Made by a program: the position numbers and the translations under genes. Below are positions 25,013-34,602 of a stretch of 64,000 bases of DNA, in pieces. Numbering within the stretch: the first letter of the stretch is position 1; each line of letters starts with the position of its first letter. This DNA is from Streptomyces actinomycinicus (GTDB lineage: Bacteria > Actinomycetota > Actinomycetes > Streptomycetales > Streptomycetaceae). Below the pieces are notes generated by a model. That model did no database searches. It saw only the letters and a list, made by a program, of their open reading frames with translations, and was not told where the DNA came from. The DNA lies in assembly GCF_016741775.1 (NCBI RefSeq), contig NZ_JAERRK010000003.1:1-64000 (forward strand). The letters are read 5' to 3'.

Positions 25013-25891
25013 CTAGTGCTCCGGCCGGTTTCCGGCGCCGCCGGCGCTGTCGTCGCCGGCGATCCGGCCCGCGTAGATGTCCCCGGGAGCCGGCAGCCGC
25101 ACGTCGGCGGGGATGCCGAAGTCGTACAGCAGCATGGTCGAGGCGACCGCCACGGTGGCCTTCTGGTGGCCGTTGACGAAGCTGAAGCGCTGCCGGAGCT
25201 TGCGGAGGCGGCCCTCGTCGTCCAGGTAGGCGTCGAACGGGACCCGGGCCGTGGCGAACCCTTTCGCTGCCGCGGCCAGGGACTCCCTGGTGCCGGGGGC
25301 GGCGTACCGGGCCGCACGGGTCAGGTCGGCCGTGCCCCGGTAGTGCCGTACGGCCGTCCCGCCGACCTCGGTGCGGCCCACGAAGGTCGCCTCCCGCGTG
25401 CCGCGCAGCACCTCGGCCGCCGCGTACGGGTCGGTCGCGCCGCCGGTGACCAGATTGCCGTCGGACAGCGTCGCGGTGTCCACCCGTACCCACTTGTCGG
25501 CGGGCACGCCCGCGCCCCGGTTCTTCAGGTAGAGGGCGCCGGGAGCGAGGAGTTCGGTGATGGGCCGGTGCTCGGAGGTGCCGGCCGGGTCCTCGGGCAG
25601 TACCACGGTGAGCCGTCCGAGGCGGTGTCTGTAGTCGTAGACGCCCCTGCCGCGGATGGTGACGCGGGTGCCGCCCGTGGCCATCTCCATCGAGGTGCCG
25701 GCCTTGGACGTGCCGGCCTCGCGCAGCGCGTCCGCGGCCCGGTGCAGGGTACTCACGGGGTCGCCCCCGCCCTTCACGTCCTCGGCGGCGGCGCCGCTGC
25801 TCGAACAGCCCGTGGCACCCGTGCCGAGGCCGAGGAGGATGCCCATCGCGGCGACCGTTCCGCCTGCGCGCCTCTGCTGCCGCCGATCCAT
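25013..25891 (-). CDS. lipoprotein, LppX/LolA-like
   Basis: A 292-residue exported lipoprotein: basic start, hydrophobic core, lipobox TGATGC (Cys29), then a beta-rich domain (for example VRVDTATLSDGNLVTGG and HYRGTADLTRAARYAA) like the LppX/LprG or DUF2092 lipid carriers. It may bind a hydrophobic ligand outside the membrane. A longer frame runs to 26044, but the leader clearly begins at MDRRQQRRAGG. Confidence 0.82.
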   Translation of the reverse strand: MDRRQQRRAGGTVAAMGILLGLGTGATGCSSSGAAAEDVKGGGDPVSTLHRAADALREAGTSKAGTSMEMATGGTRVTIRGRGVYDYRHRLGRLTVVLPEDPAGTSEHRPITELLAPGALYLKNRGAGVPADKWVRVDTATLSDGNLVTGGATDPYAAAEVLRGTREATFVGRTEVGGTAVRHYRGTADLTRAARYAAPGTRESLAAAAKGFATARVPFDAYLDDEGRLRKLRQRFSFVNGHQKATVAVASTMLLYDFGIPADVRLPAPGDIYAGRIAGDDSAGGAGNRPEH

Positions 25892-26033
25892 CGCCTGCCT
25901 ACCCCCAGCCGGTGTGTCCGTCACGGGCCCTCGTCGTCCGGTTAAACGACGGGTGGGGGGTGCCGTCACGCGCCGCCGGGGTGGGCGGGAGCCGGCGGAA
26001 CGCTTCGGCAGGGAGGTCGGTAACGTTGTCGGG

Positions 26034-26282
26034 GTGGCAGTCACCGCGGCACAGCAGGACGGGCCGGAGCCCGGCAGGGCGGGACAGGAGCCTGGCAGGG
26101 CCGGGCAGGAACACGGCGGGGGCGGGCAGCAGCCCGGCAGGGCCGGACAGGGACATCTGACGACGACAGACGAGCAGGGCCGCTTCTGCGTGGCCCGGTG
26201 CAGCTGCGGCTGGCGTGGCCCCGCCCGGCGGGCCCGCAGTCAGGCCCGCACGGACGCGGAGGGACACGGTGTGGCCCCGTGA
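26034..26282 (+). CDS. small protein with PGRAGQ repeats and a Cys/His tail
   Basis: An 82-residue protein. The first half has repeats of the type PGRAGQ (three or four copies, low complexity). The second half, GRFCVARCSCGWRGPARRAR followed by DAEGHG, has three Cys and a His that could bind zinc; I recall this tail in other small Streptomyces proteins. The GTG has a TAACGT -10-like hexamer a few bases before it. Coding status is supported mainly by the tail. Confidence 0.55.
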   Translation: MAVTAAQQDGPEPGRAGQEPGRAGQEHGGGGQQPGRAGQGHLTTTDEQGRFCVARCSCGWRGPARRARSQARTDAEGHGVAP

Positions 26283-26300
26283 GGGGCTCGGCCCTGCCGT

Positions 26301-26726
26301 TCAGTGCCGCCGCTCCATGCGGCCGGAGGGCCGGCCGAGGGCGTCCACCAGCTCCCGGTCGCGGAGCTGGGTGAGACGGGTGCGGGCCGCTGAGGGGGAG
26401 AGCCACAGGATGCGGTCCACTTCGGCGTTCGGCGTGAAGTGGCCGGAAACCGCCTGCGCCGCCCAGTACCGCACCTGCTTCGGGCGGCCATTGGCCGAAT
26501 AGCGCACCGTCGGCAGTTCGCCGCCGGGCTCGGCCGTGTAGCCGGTCTCCTCGGCGACCTCGCGCAGCGCGCCGGCGAGCGCGTCCTCACCCCGTTTGAG
26601 CTTCCCCTTGGGGTGGGACCAGTCGTCGTACTTCGGCCGGTGGACCAGGCAGATCTCCAGTTCACCGGCGACCGGGGAGCGGCGCCACAGCACGCAGCCG
26701 GCCGCTTGGACCACGGTGTCGTCCAC
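26301..26726 (-). CDS. Nudix hydrolase (MutT-like)
   Basis: A 141-residue pyrophosphohydrolase with a full Nudix box: GKLKRGEDALAGALREVAEE followed by TGY (G-x5-E-x7-REUxEExGU). Likely substrates are oxidised nucleotides or diadenosine/inositol polyphosphates. Unlike mycobacterial MutT1 it has no C-terminal histidine-phosphatase domain. It ends the ppk-CHAD-Nudix operon, 17 bases after CHAD, suggesting a link to polyphosphate metabolism. Confidence 0.92.
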   Translation of the reverse strand: MDDTVVQAAGCVLWRRSPVAGELEICLVHRPKYDDWSHPKGKLKRGEDALAGALREVAEETGYTAEPGGELPTVRYSANGRPKQVRYWAAQAVSGHFTPNAEVDRILWLSPSAARTRLTQLRDRELVDALGRPSGRMERRH

Positions 26727-26743
26727 ACCGCCTCCTCGTGGGT

Positions 26744-27895
26744 TCAGGGCGCGTTGACGATCTGCTTCTGCCAGGTCTGCTGGAACGCGAACCTGGCCGC
26801 CTCCACCTCGTGCCGCTGGTCGGCGTGGAGCACGCCGAGCGCGTACGCCGTCGCCGGGGCGATCCGGGGGGTGCGGGCCGCCTGCGCCGCGGCCGCTGCC
26901 GCCTCCGAGGCGTCCCGGTGCCGGTTCAGCGCCTGTCCCGCCGTCAGCAGCCGTACGTCCACGGGTGCATCGCCGTGCAGCACCTCCCGGGCGTACCGGT
27001 GCAGGCGCAGCAGCAGGCGGACCTGGTGCCAGGGGCCGTCCTGGGGGTGCGGGGCCGGGTCCGGGGACAGGCCGTGGACCAGCGCCTCCGCGTTGTAGGG
27101 GTGGCCGGCGACGACCAGGGGGAGCGCGGCGACGGCGTCCGTGAGGCGTTCCTCGGCCGCGGCGGCGAGCGGGCGCAGGGCGGTGGTGGGGGCGGCGGGG
27201 GTGAGCGGCACCTCGCTGGCGAGTACGGCCACCTTGTCGGCCACGGCGTGGAAGCGGGAGGAGCCGAGGGCCTGCAGTGCCGTGGAGTGGGCGCGGGTCC
27301 GGGCCAGCGTCAGCTGGCGTTCGAGCAGGGCGCCGGCCTTGGCCGCGCCCACGGTGAGGTTGCCGCGTTCCGGTGCCGCCGCGGGGTGGGACGGGCCGCC
27401 GGGGCTGTCGGCTGCCGTCTTCGCCGCGCCGGCCGCCGTTGCGCCGGCGCGGCTGCCCGCGGCCACGGCATCGACCGTCTGGGCCGGGAGCACCGCGGCG
27501 CCCGACAGCCGGTACAGCGCGAGGAGCAGTCGTTCCAGCCGGCCCTCGTACGAGTGCTCCAGGCCCAGGGTGCCGGACAGCCAGGCCAGTTCGGGCCGCA
27601 TCTCCTCGGACCAGTCGGGGTCGAGGAGGGGCCGGAACGTGTGCAGGCTGCCGCTGATGCGGCGGGCCGAGCGGCGCAGGGCGCGGGCCGCGTCGACGGA
27701 CTCCGCCGCGCCGTTGTCGCCCGCGCCGCCCGCGTAACCGCGTGCGGCGGCACCCCCGCCGTTGCCGCCGGTCTCCCGGTGCAGGCGCAGGGCGCGCAGG
27801 AACTCCGTCGCCTGGGCGCGCAGGTAGCGGGCGAGAGCGTCCCCGGTCACCTCCTCGGCCGTGGGGTCCGTCGGGTCAAGGTGTTGCTGTGCCAC
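26744..27895 (-). CDS. CHAD-domain protein
   Basis: A 383-residue helical protein with CHAD repeats. Arg/His-rich helices ([21 protein letters not shown] and [19 protein letters not shown] segments) form the conserved basic surface that in this family binds polyphosphate. Two CHAD bundles are separated by an Ala/Gly-rich linker (about 165-205). It overlaps ppk by 20 bases and precedes the Nudix gene, so it probably acts on, stores or localises polyphosphate. Confidence 0.88.
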   Translation of the reverse strand: MAQQHLDPTDPTAEEVTGDALARYLRAQATEFLRALRLHRETGGNGGGAAARGYAGGAGDNGAAESVDAARALRRSARRISGSLHTFRPLLDPDWSEEMRPELAWLSGTLGLEHSYEGRLERLLLALYRLSGAAVLPAQTVDAVAAGSRAGATAAGAAKTAADSPGGPSHPAAAPERGNLTVGAAKAGALLERQLTLARTRAHSTALQALGSSRFHAVADKVAVLASEVPLTPAAPTTALRPLAAAAEERLTDAVAALPLVVAGHPYNAEALVHGLSPDPAPHPQDGPWHQVRLLLRLHRYAREVLHGDAPVDVRLLTAGQALNRHRDASEAAAAAAQAARTPRIAPATAYALGVLHADQRHEVEAARFAFQQTWQKQIVNAP

Positions 27896-30107
27896 GCCGG
27901 CGCCTCCGGGCGTCTATGAGCATCTCCTGGACGTTGCGCAGGGGCTGGCCGTCCGCGTCGGTCGCGTGTCGTGTCCACTCGCCGTCGGGGCCGAGGTGCC
28001 AGGAGGAGGTGGTGTCGGACATACCGGTGTCCAGCAGCCGGTTGAGGGCTGCGCGGTGGCCGGGGTCGACGACCCGGACCAGGGCTTCTATCCGGCGGTC
28101 GAGGTTGCGGTGCATCATGTCGGCGCTGCCGATCCACACCTCGGGCTCGCCGCCGTTGCCGAAGGCGAAGACCCGGGAGTGCTCCAGGAAGCGGCCGAGT
28201 ATCGAGCGGACCCGGATGTTCTCCGACAGACCCGCGACGCCCGGGCGGACGGCGCAGATGCCGCGCACCCAGATGTCGACCGGCACGCCGGCCTGGGAGG
28301 CCCGGTAGAGCGCGTCGATGACCGCCTCGTCCACCATCGAGTTGACCTTGATGCGGACGAACGCCGGGCGGCCCGCACGGTGGTGCTGGGCCTCCTTGTT
28401 GATCCGCGCGATCAGGCCGTCCCGCAGGGACTTGGGGGCGACGAGCAGCCTGCGGTACGTCTCGCGGCGCGAGTAGCCGGACAGGCGGTTGAACAGGTCG
28501 GACAGGTCCGCGCCGACCTGGGGGTCGGCGGTGAGCAGGCCGAGGTCCTCGTACAGGCGGGCCGTCTTCGGGTGGTAGTTGCCGGTGCCGACGTGGCTGT
28601 AGCGGCGCAGGGTCTCGCCCTCCTGGCGGACCACCAGGGACAGCTTGCAGTGCGTCTTCAGGCCGACCAGGCCGTAGACGACGTGGCAGCCGGCCTCCTC
28701 CAGCTTGCGCGCCCACTTGATGTTGGCGTGCTCGTCGAAGCGGGCCTTGATCTCGACCAGGACGAGGACCTGCTTGCCGGACTCGGCGGCGTCGATGAGC
28801 GCGTCGACTATCGGGGAGTCGCCGGAGGTCCGGTACAGGGTCTGCTTGATCGCGAGGACGTCCGGGTCGGCCGCCGCCTGCTCCAGGAACGCCTGCACGG
28901 AGGTGGAGAAGCTGTCGTACGGGTGGTGCAGCAGCACGTCCCGGGCGCGCAGGGCGGCGAAGATGTCGGGCGCGGAGGCCGACTCGACCTCGGCGAGGTC
29001 ACGGTGGGTGCCGGCGATGAACTTCGGGTACTTCAGCTCCGGCCGGTCGAGGCTGTGGATGCGGAAGAGGCCGGTGAGGTCGAGCGGGCCGGGCAGCGGG
29101 TACACCTCGGCCTCGGAGATCTTCAGCTCGCGGACCAGCAGGTCCAGCACCTCACGGTCGATGGACTCCTCGACCTCCAGGCGTACCGGCGGGCCGAAGC
29201 GGCGCCGCATGAGTTCCTTCTCCAGGGCCTGCAGGAGGTTCTCGGCGTCGTCCTCCTCGACCTCCAGGTCCTCGTTGCGGGTGAGCCGGAAGGCGTGGTG
29301 CTCGAGCACCTCCATGCCCGGGAACAGCTCTTCCAGGTGCGCGGCGATGACGTCCTCGACGGGGACGTAGCGGCCGGGGCTGCTCTCCAGGAAGCGGGAC
29401 AGCAGCGGGGGCACCTTCACGCGCGCGAAGTGCTTGTGGCCGCTGACCGGGTTGCGTACGACGACGGCCAGGTTCAGGGACAGGCCGGAGATGTACGGGA
29501 AGGGGTGCGCCGGGTCGACGGCCAGCGGGGTGAGGACCGGGAAGATCTGGTGCCGGAAGAGCGTGAAGAGCCGTGCCTGCTCCTTCTCGGTCAGCTCGTT
29601 CCAGCGGACCAGGTGGATGCCCTCCTCCGCGAGTGCGGGGGCGACGTCCTCGTGGTAGCAGGCGGCGTGCCTGGCCATCAGCTCGCGGGAGCGGGCCCAG
29701 ATCATCTCCAGGACCTCGCGCGGCTGCAGGCCGGAGGCGGAGCGGGTGGCGACGCCGGTGGCGATGCGCCGCTTCAGACCGGCCACCCGGACCATGAAGA
29801 ACTCGTCCAGGTTGCTGGCGAAGATCGCCAGGAAGTTGGCGCGCTCCAGCAGGGGCGTATCGGGGTCCTCGGCCAGCTCGAGCACGCGCTCGTTGAAGGC
29901 GAGCCAGCTGCGCTCCCGGTCGAGGAAGCGGCCCTGGGGCAGGAGGGTGCCGTCGGCCTGGGACTCCTCGTACGCGTCGAGGTCCGCGTCGATGTCGGGT
30001 TCCAGATCGGAGACGGCGGCGGCCACGGTGTGCGGACGGTGCGCGGCTATGGAGCCCACGGAGGGCTGCGGGTGCTGGACCTCGGCCTGGGTGTCTTGCT
30101 GACTCAT
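27876..30107 (-). CDS. ppk: polyphosphate kinase Ppk1
   Basis: A 743-residue kinase that makes polyphosphate from ATP, reversibly. The N-terminal domain begins [20 protein letters not shown], and the phospholipase-D-like catalytic core holds the autophosphorylated His in [20 protein letters not shown]. The ATG at 30107 has GGAAG about ten bases upstream; a 41-residue upstream extension is rejected. It is first gene of an operon with CHAD and Nudix genes. ppk is PhoP-regulated in S. lividans, but I could not see a convincing GTTCACC array here. Confidence 0.96.
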   Translation of the reverse strand: MSQQDTQAEVQHPQPSVGSIAAHRPHTVAAAVSDLEPDIDADLDAYEESQADGTLLPQGRFLDRERSWLAFNERVLELAEDPDTPLLERANFLAIFASNLDEFFMVRVAGLKRRIATGVATRSASGLQPREVLEMIWARSRELMARHAACYHEDVAPALAEEGIHLVRWNELTEKEQARLFTLFRHQIFPVLTPLAVDPAHPFPYISGLSLNLAVVVRNPVSGHKHFARVKVPPLLSRFLESSPGRYVPVEDVIAAHLEELFPGMEVLEHHAFRLTRNEDLEVEEDDAENLLQALEKELMRRRFGPPVRLEVEESIDREVLDLLVRELKISEAEVYPLPGPLDLTGLFRIHSLDRPELKYPKFIAGTHRDLAEVESASAPDIFAALRARDVLLHHPYDSFSTSVQAFLEQAAADPDVLAIKQTLYRTSGDSPIVDALIDAAESGKQVLVLVEIKARFDEHANIKWARKLEEAGCHVVYGLVGLKTHCKLSLVVRQEGETLRRYSHVGTGNYHPKTARLYEDLGLLTADPQVGADLSDLFNRLSGYSRRETYRRLLVAPKSLRDGLIARINKEAQHHRAGRPAFVRIKVNSMVDEAVIDALYRASQAGVPVDIWVRGICAVRPGVAGLSENIRVRSILGRFLEHSRVFAFGNGGEPEVWIGSADMMHRNLDRRIEALVRVVDPGHRAALNRLLDTGMSDTTSSWHLGPDGEWTRHATDADGQPLRNVQEMLIDARRRRRGTATP

Positions 30108-30330
30108 GAACCCATTCTTCCGCGCCACGGGCGACACGGGCGCGTCGGAACGTGCGGGCGGGAGCGTCACGGCCCCGTTCCCCGCTGGCCCCTCGGGGGG
30201 TGGCGAAGGCTCTGGCACGGCGGGCTTCATTGGGCGAGCGTCGCAAGTCCGGCTGAATCAATGGTTACGGCGACATGACGTATGGGATAGCGGGGAGCGG
30301 CCCGAAAGGTTTGCGGAGGCGCGAACGCGC

Positions 30331-30502
30331 GGCGCGTACGGGAGCCAGGGGGCGGTCCGGCGCCCGTACGCGGCGTTCCGGAGCGAGGAGAGCGGGCCGG
30401 CGCCCGTACGCGGCGTTCCGGAGCAAGGAGGGCGGGTCGGCACCCCGTGCGCGGCGTCCCGGAGCCACGGGGGCGGTCCGGGCGTCCGTGCGCGGCGTCC
30501 GG
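30331..30502. repeat. about four imperfect 40-base tandem repeats between mshD and ppk
   Basis: Units start at about 30359 (40 bases), 30399 (40) and 30439 (41), with partial units before (from about 30331) and after (to about 30502). The shared core is cgtacgcggcgttccggagc or a one-to-three base variant. The first two full units differ at only a few positions. It lies 5' of ppk and 3' of mshD, with no gene seen. Confidence 0.8.
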
Positions 30503-30574
30503 TGACTCTGAGTGCCGGGTGCGGCGGCGGAAGAGGGGCGGCCGCCGAGGCGGCCCCCCTCGCGTGCGCGGAGG

Positions 30575-31501
30575 TCAGGTTTCGGTGCGGTACATCAGGT
30601 CCGTCTCGTGGACCGTGAAGCCCAGCCGCTCGTACACCGACACCGCGGCGCTGTTGTCCGCGTCGACGTAGAGCATCGCGGTCGGCAGCTGCTGGGCGGC
30701 CAGGTGGCGCAGCCCGACGGTGGTGAGCGCCTTGCCGAGCCCGCCGCCCTGCTCGCCGGGCCGCACCCCGAGGACGTACACCTCGCCGATCCCCTCCGCG
30801 GCGTGCACCTTGGTCCAGTGGAAGCCGATCAGCTCCCCGCGCCGCTCGGCCAGGAAGAACCCGGCCGGGTCGAACCACGGCTGGGCCTTGCGGTCGTCCA
30901 GGTCCCGCTGGGTCAGCGAGCCCTGCTCGGGGTGGTGGGCGAAGGCGGCGGCGTTCACCGCGAGCCAGGCCGCGTCGTCCTTGCCGGGCACGAAGGTGCG
31001 CACGGTCACCCCCTCCGCGAGCACCGGCTCGGGCAGCTCCAGGCCGGCCAACGGGCGGCGCATCTGGCGCAGTTCGCGGAACAGGGTCAGGCCGAGCACC
31101 TGGGCGAGGTGCCGGGCCGCGGGGTGTCCGCCGTGCGCCCACACCCGCAGCCGCTTGCCGGAGGCGGCCAGCAGGGCCGAGCCGAGCGCCCGGCCGTGCC
31201 CGTGCCCGCGGTGCGCGGGATGCACGACGAGTTCGGCGGCCGGCGCCTCCACCGGGTCGGTGTCCTCCAGCTGGGCGTAGCCGACGAGTTCGTCGTCGGC
31301 GGTCAGCAGCAGGTGCGAGACGCCCTCGCGGCTGCCCCCGCGCAGCTGGAGCCGGCCCTGCTCGGACACCGGCTGCTGCCCGTCGACCAGAGCGGCCTCG
31401 CCGAGCAGGCCCAGCACGGCCTCGGCCCGGTCCGGGGTGAGCGCGGAATGGGTCTCGATGGAGCGGGCGGGGAAGCCCCGTACGGTGTCGTCGCTGCTCA
31501 T
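30575..31501 (-). CDS. mshD: mycothiol synthase MshD
   Basis: A 308-residue enzyme with two GNAT domains that acetylates the cysteine of Cys-GlcN-Ins, the last step of mycothiol synthesis. The acetyl-CoA loop of the first domain is VVHPAHRGHGHGRALGSALL, and of the second VLGVRPGEQGGGLGKALTTVGL. Tandem GNATs of this length are characteristic. A TACCCT -10-like hexamer (31509-31514) ends seven bases before the ATG, so the mRNA is probably leaderless. A 46-residue upstream extension is rejected for that reason. Confidence 0.94.
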   Translation of the reverse strand: MSSDDTVRGFPARSIETHSALTPDRAEAVLGLLGEAALVDGQQPVSEQGRLQLRGGSREGVSHLLLTADDELVGYAQLEDTDPVEAPAAELVVHPAHRGHGHGRALGSALLAASGKRLRVWAHGGHPAARHLAQVLGLTLFRELRQMRRPLAGLELPEPVLAEGVTVRTFVPGKDDAAWLAVNAAAFAHHPEQGSLTQRDLDDRKAQPWFDPAGFFLAERRGELIGFHWTKVHAAEGIGEVYVLGVRPGEQGGGLGKALTTVGLRHLAAQQLPTAMLYVDADNSAAVSVYERLGFTVHETDLMYRTET

Positions 31502-31662
31502 GCGTATGAGGGTACGGGTCGGCCGGGGTGAAGTCCCGGCACACCGGCCGCAAAGGAATCGGCAAAGGGAAACCAGGATGTAACCCTGAACCCCCTGTCG
31601 CGCTACGCGCGTTGACCCTAGGCTGCGCCGAGCCACCACAGCCGACCCACAGGGGGGTTCCC

Positions 31663-33453
31663 ATGCCAGCCGCGCCCCGGCGCACCAGACGCCGTACCTA
31701 CGGCCTCCTCTCCGCCGCCGCCGGTCTCGCCACCGCGGCGGCGCTGGCCAGCGCGCTCCCGGCGGACGCGCACGAGAGCCACCACCATCACCGTCCGGGC
31801 CGGTACCAGGACGTCCAGCTCCTCTCCTTCAACGACCTGCACGGCAACCTCGAGCCCCCGTCGGGTTCCTCCGGCCGGGTCACCGAACTCCAGCCGGACG
31901 GCACGACGAAGACGATCGACGCGGGCGGTGTCGAGTACCTCGCCACCCACCTGCGCCAGGCCCGCCAGGGCCACCCGTACTCCGTCACCGCGGCCGGCGG
32001 CGACATGGTCGGCGCCTCCCCGCTGCTGTCGGGCCTGTTCCACGACGAGCCCACCATCGAGGCGCTCAACAAGCTCGACCTCGACGTCACCTCGGTCGGC
32101 AACCACGAGTTCGACGAGGGCGCGCGGGAACTGGGCCGCCTGCAGAACGGCGGCTGCCACCCGAAGGACGGCTGCTACACGGACAAGAAGTTCAAGGGCG
32201 CCGACTTCCCGTACCTGGCGGCGAACGTCCTGGACGAGAAGACCGGCAGGCCGATCCTGAAGCCGTACTGGGTCTGGCAGAAGAAGGACGTCAAGATCGG
32301 TTTCATCGGCGTCACACTGGAGGGCACCCCGGGCGTCGTCTCCGCCGACGGCGTCAAGGGCCTGCAGTTCAAGGACGAGGTCGAGACGATCAACAAGTAC
32401 GCCAAGGTGCTCCAGCGCCAGGGCGTGCGGTCGATCGTGGCCCTGATCCACGAGGGCGGCTTCCCGGCCTCCGGCGCCTACAACTACGACTGCGACTCCG
32501 CGGGCGCCGGCTCCGGCGTCTCAGGACCGATCGTGGACATCGCCAAGAACGTCACGCCGGCCGTCGACGCCCTCGTCACCGGCCACACCCACAGCGCGTA
32601 CGTCTGCGACATCCCGGACCCGTCCGGCCGCCCCCGCATGGTCACCTCGGCCGCCTCCTTCGGCCGCCTCTACACCGACACCACGCTGACCTACGACCGC
32701 TACACCGGCGACATCGCCCGTACGGCCGTGAAGTCCGCGAACCGTGTGGTCACCCGGGACGTGCCCAAGGCGCAGGACATGACCGACCTGATCGGCCGGT
32801 GGAACACCCTGGCCGCCCCGATCGGCAACCGCCCCATCGGCTACATCTCCGCCGACGTCGGCAACACCGGCACCGAGTCCCCGATGGGCGACCTGATCGC
32901 CGACGCGCAGCTCGCCCACGGCCGTGAGCTGGACCCGCGGACCAGCCTGGCCCTGATGAACCCGGGCGGGGTCCGGGCCGGTCTCACCTACGCGGCCAAG
33001 GGCGCCGAGGGCGACGGCGTGGTCACCTACGCCGAGGGCTTCACGGTCCAGCCGTTCGCGAACACCGTGAACCTCCAGGACTTCACCGGTGCCCAGCTGA
33101 TCCAGGTGCTCAAGGAGCAGGTGAGCGGTGCCAACGCGGCGGCCCCGAAGATCCTCCAGCCGTCCGCGAACCTCACCTACACCCTGGACCTCACCAAGTC
33201 CGGCGCGGACCGTGTGGTCACCGACTCCATCCGGCTGAACGGCGCCCCGGTCGACCCGGCGGCCACCTACCGCGTCGCCACCAACAGCTTCCTCGCGGGC
33301 GGCGGCGACGGCTTCCCGACCCTCGCGCAGGGCACGGGCGACCTGGTGGGCGCGGACGACCTGAGCGCCCTGGAGAAGTACCTGACGGCGAACTCGTCGG
33401 CCGCCTCTCCCCTCACCCCGCCGACGGCGAACCGGATCACGATCGTGCAGTAG
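31663..33453 (+). CDS. secreted 5'-nucleotidase / UshA-like metallophosphoesterase
   Basis: A 596-residue exported enzyme. A signal peptide covers residues 1-35. The N-terminal dinuclear metal site is seen in LLSFNDLHGN, GGDMVGA, VGNHEFDEG and VTGHTHS; the C-terminal 5'-nucleotidase substrate domain in LMNPGGVRAGL and FLAGGGDGFP. It likely releases phosphate from extracellular nucleotides, fitting the phosphate-acquisition theme. AGGGGGG precedes the ATG. A terminator hairpin follows. I could not confirm a PHO box upstream. Confidence 0.93.
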   Translation: MPAAPRRTRRRTYGLLSAAAGLATAAALASALPADAHESHHHHRPGRYQDVQLLSFNDLHGNLEPPSGSSGRVTELQPDGTTKTIDAGGVEYLATHLRQARQGHPYSVTAAGGDMVGASPLLSGLFHDEPTIEALNKLDLDVTSVGNHEFDEGARELGRLQNGGCHPKDGCYTDKKFKGADFPYLAANVLDEKTGRPILKPYWVWQKKDVKIGFIGVTLEGTPGVVSADGVKGLQFKDEVETINKYAKVLQRQGVRSIVALIHEGGFPASGAYNYDCDSAGAGSGVSGPIVDIAKNVTPAVDALVTGHTHSAYVCDIPDPSGRPRMVTSAASFGRLYTDTTLTYDRYTGDIARTAVKSANRVVTRDVPKAQDMTDLIGRWNTLAAPIGNRPIGYISADVGNTGTESPMGDLIADAQLAHGRELDPRTSLALMNPGGVRAGLTYAAKGAEGDGVVTYAEGFTVQPFANTVNLQDFTGAQLIQVLKEQVSGANAAAPKILQPSANLTYTLDLTKSGADRVVTDSIRLNGAPVDPAATYRVATNSFLAGGGDGFPTLAQGTGDLVGADDLSALEKYLTANSSAASPLTPPTANRITIVQ

Positions 33454-33490
33454 AACCCGTGTGCCTGGGTGAAGGGCACCGTGACACCGG

Positions 33491-33523
33491 AACCGCCCCG
33501 GGAGCTTCTCCCGGGGCGGTTTC
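33491..33523 (+). terminator. terminator of the 5'-nucleotidase gene
   Basis: A perfect 14-base stem, AACCGCCCCGGGAG with CTCCCGGGGCGGTT, closes a three-base loop and is followed by T residues. It lies 37 bases after the stop codon. Confidence 0.92.
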
Positions 33524-33594
33524 GTCGGTGACGGCTCAGCGGGAACTCCCGCGGACCGTGAACCGGTGCCCCGGTACCGGCTGCTGAGCGGATG

Positions 33595-34494
33595 TCAGCC
33601 GTGGGCGGCGGGGGTGCCGGGTTCGGTGTGCCCGGTCAGCAGGGTGGGCCAGTCCTGCTGGACGGACCACTCGCTGAAGGTGTGCCAGCCGACCTCGGGG
33701 TAGGACCGGCGCAGGCCGGCCACGTCGACGTCGAGACCGATGCCGGAGAAGTAGGCGAACATCGCCGCCAGGTCGGTGGAGTGCTTGCGGACGTACTCGA
33801 GGGGGACCTCCTGGTGGGTGACCGGGCGGCCGAGGGCGGCGGTGAGGACGGTCGCCTGCTGTGCGGGGGTGCACTCGTCGGACGCGATGTCGATGCGGAG
33901 GCCGGTGAACTCGTCCGGGCGCTGCAGGGCCAGCACGGCGAAGGCGCCGATGTCGGTGGCGGGGATGAGCGTGAGCGGGCAGTGGGCCGGCACGGGCCAG
34001 GCGAAGGTGCCCTCGCGCAGTCCGTCGAGGCTCCAGCCGGTGGCGAAGTTGTCCATGAAGGCCGCCGGGGCGATCACCGTCCATGGCAGGCCGGACGCGT
34101 ACAGGTGCTGCTCGACCACCCACTTGCTCTCGTAGTGCGGGATGCCGGTGCCGCGGTCGGCGTGGGCGGCGGAGGTGAACACGACGTGGCTGAGGCGGGC
34201 GGCGGCCGCCGCGTCGAGGAGGGTCTTGCCCTGCCGGACCTCGGTGTCGGTGTCGGTGCCGAAGGGGGTGGTGACCGCGAAGAGGGCGTCGGCCCCGGCG
34301 AGGGCGGTGTCGAGCGAGGTGCGGTCGTCGAAGTCGGCGTGGCGGACCTCGGCGCCCAGGGCGCGCAGGGCGTCGGCGGCGGGCGAGGCGGGGTGGCGGG
34401 TGAGGGCGCGGACGTGGAGTCCGGCGGCCAGTGCGGCTCGGGCGGTGGCTCCGCCCTGGGCGCCGGTGGCGCCGGTGACGGCGATGGTGAGCAT
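33595..34494 (-). CDS. NmrA-like NAD(P)-binding protein
   Basis: A 299-residue protein of the atypical SDR/NmrA group (TMR or QOR2-like quinone reductase or redox sensor). The nucleotide loop is VTGATGAQGG (residues 7-16), and YESKW holds the Tyr/Lys pair. It is divergent from a MarR regulator across a gap with two palindromic sites, so expression is probably MarR-controlled. The frame continues far upstream, but MLTIAVTGATG with GGGGGA upstream is the natural start. Confidence 0.88.
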   Translation of the reverse strand: MLTIAVTGATGAQGGATARAALAAGLHVRALTRHPASPAADALRALGAEVRHADFDDRTSLDTALAGADALFAVTTPFGTDTDTEVRQGKTLLDAAAAARLSHVVFTSAAHADRGTGIPHYESKWVVEQHLYASGLPWTVIAPAAFMDNFATGWSLDGLREGTFAWPVPAHCPLTLIPATDIGAFAVLALQRPDEFTGLRIDIASDECTPAQQATVLTAALGRPVTHQEVPLEYVRKHSTDLAAMFAYFSGIGLDVDVAGLRRSYPEVGWHTFSEWSVQQDWPTLLTGHTEPGTPAAHG

Positions 34495-34534
34495 GGGAAT
34501 CCCCCGGGTCGGTAGAATTGCTGTGCGATGCATT

Positions 34535-34583
34535 TGCTGCGTCGCACAGCAGAATAGGCCATAGTTCGCTGCGTCGCGCAGCA
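34535..34583. promoter_or_regulatory. two MarR-type operators between nmrA-like and marR-like genes
   Basis: Two 17-base imperfect palindromes, TGCTGCGTCGCACAGCA (34535-34551) and CGCTGCGTCGCGCAGCA (34567-34583), have centres 32 bases apart (three helical turns). A further half-like copy TGCTGTGCGA lies at 34519-34528. They fill the divergent gap and are the obvious targets of the MarR protein. Confidence 0.85.
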
Positions 34584-34602
34584 ATTTTTGGAAGGGGAGC
34601 CC

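Noticed and set aside
30108..30300. PHO box for ppk
   Set aside because: Only weak single heptamers (such as a TTCAGCC on the minus strand) and no 11-base array; not enough to call.
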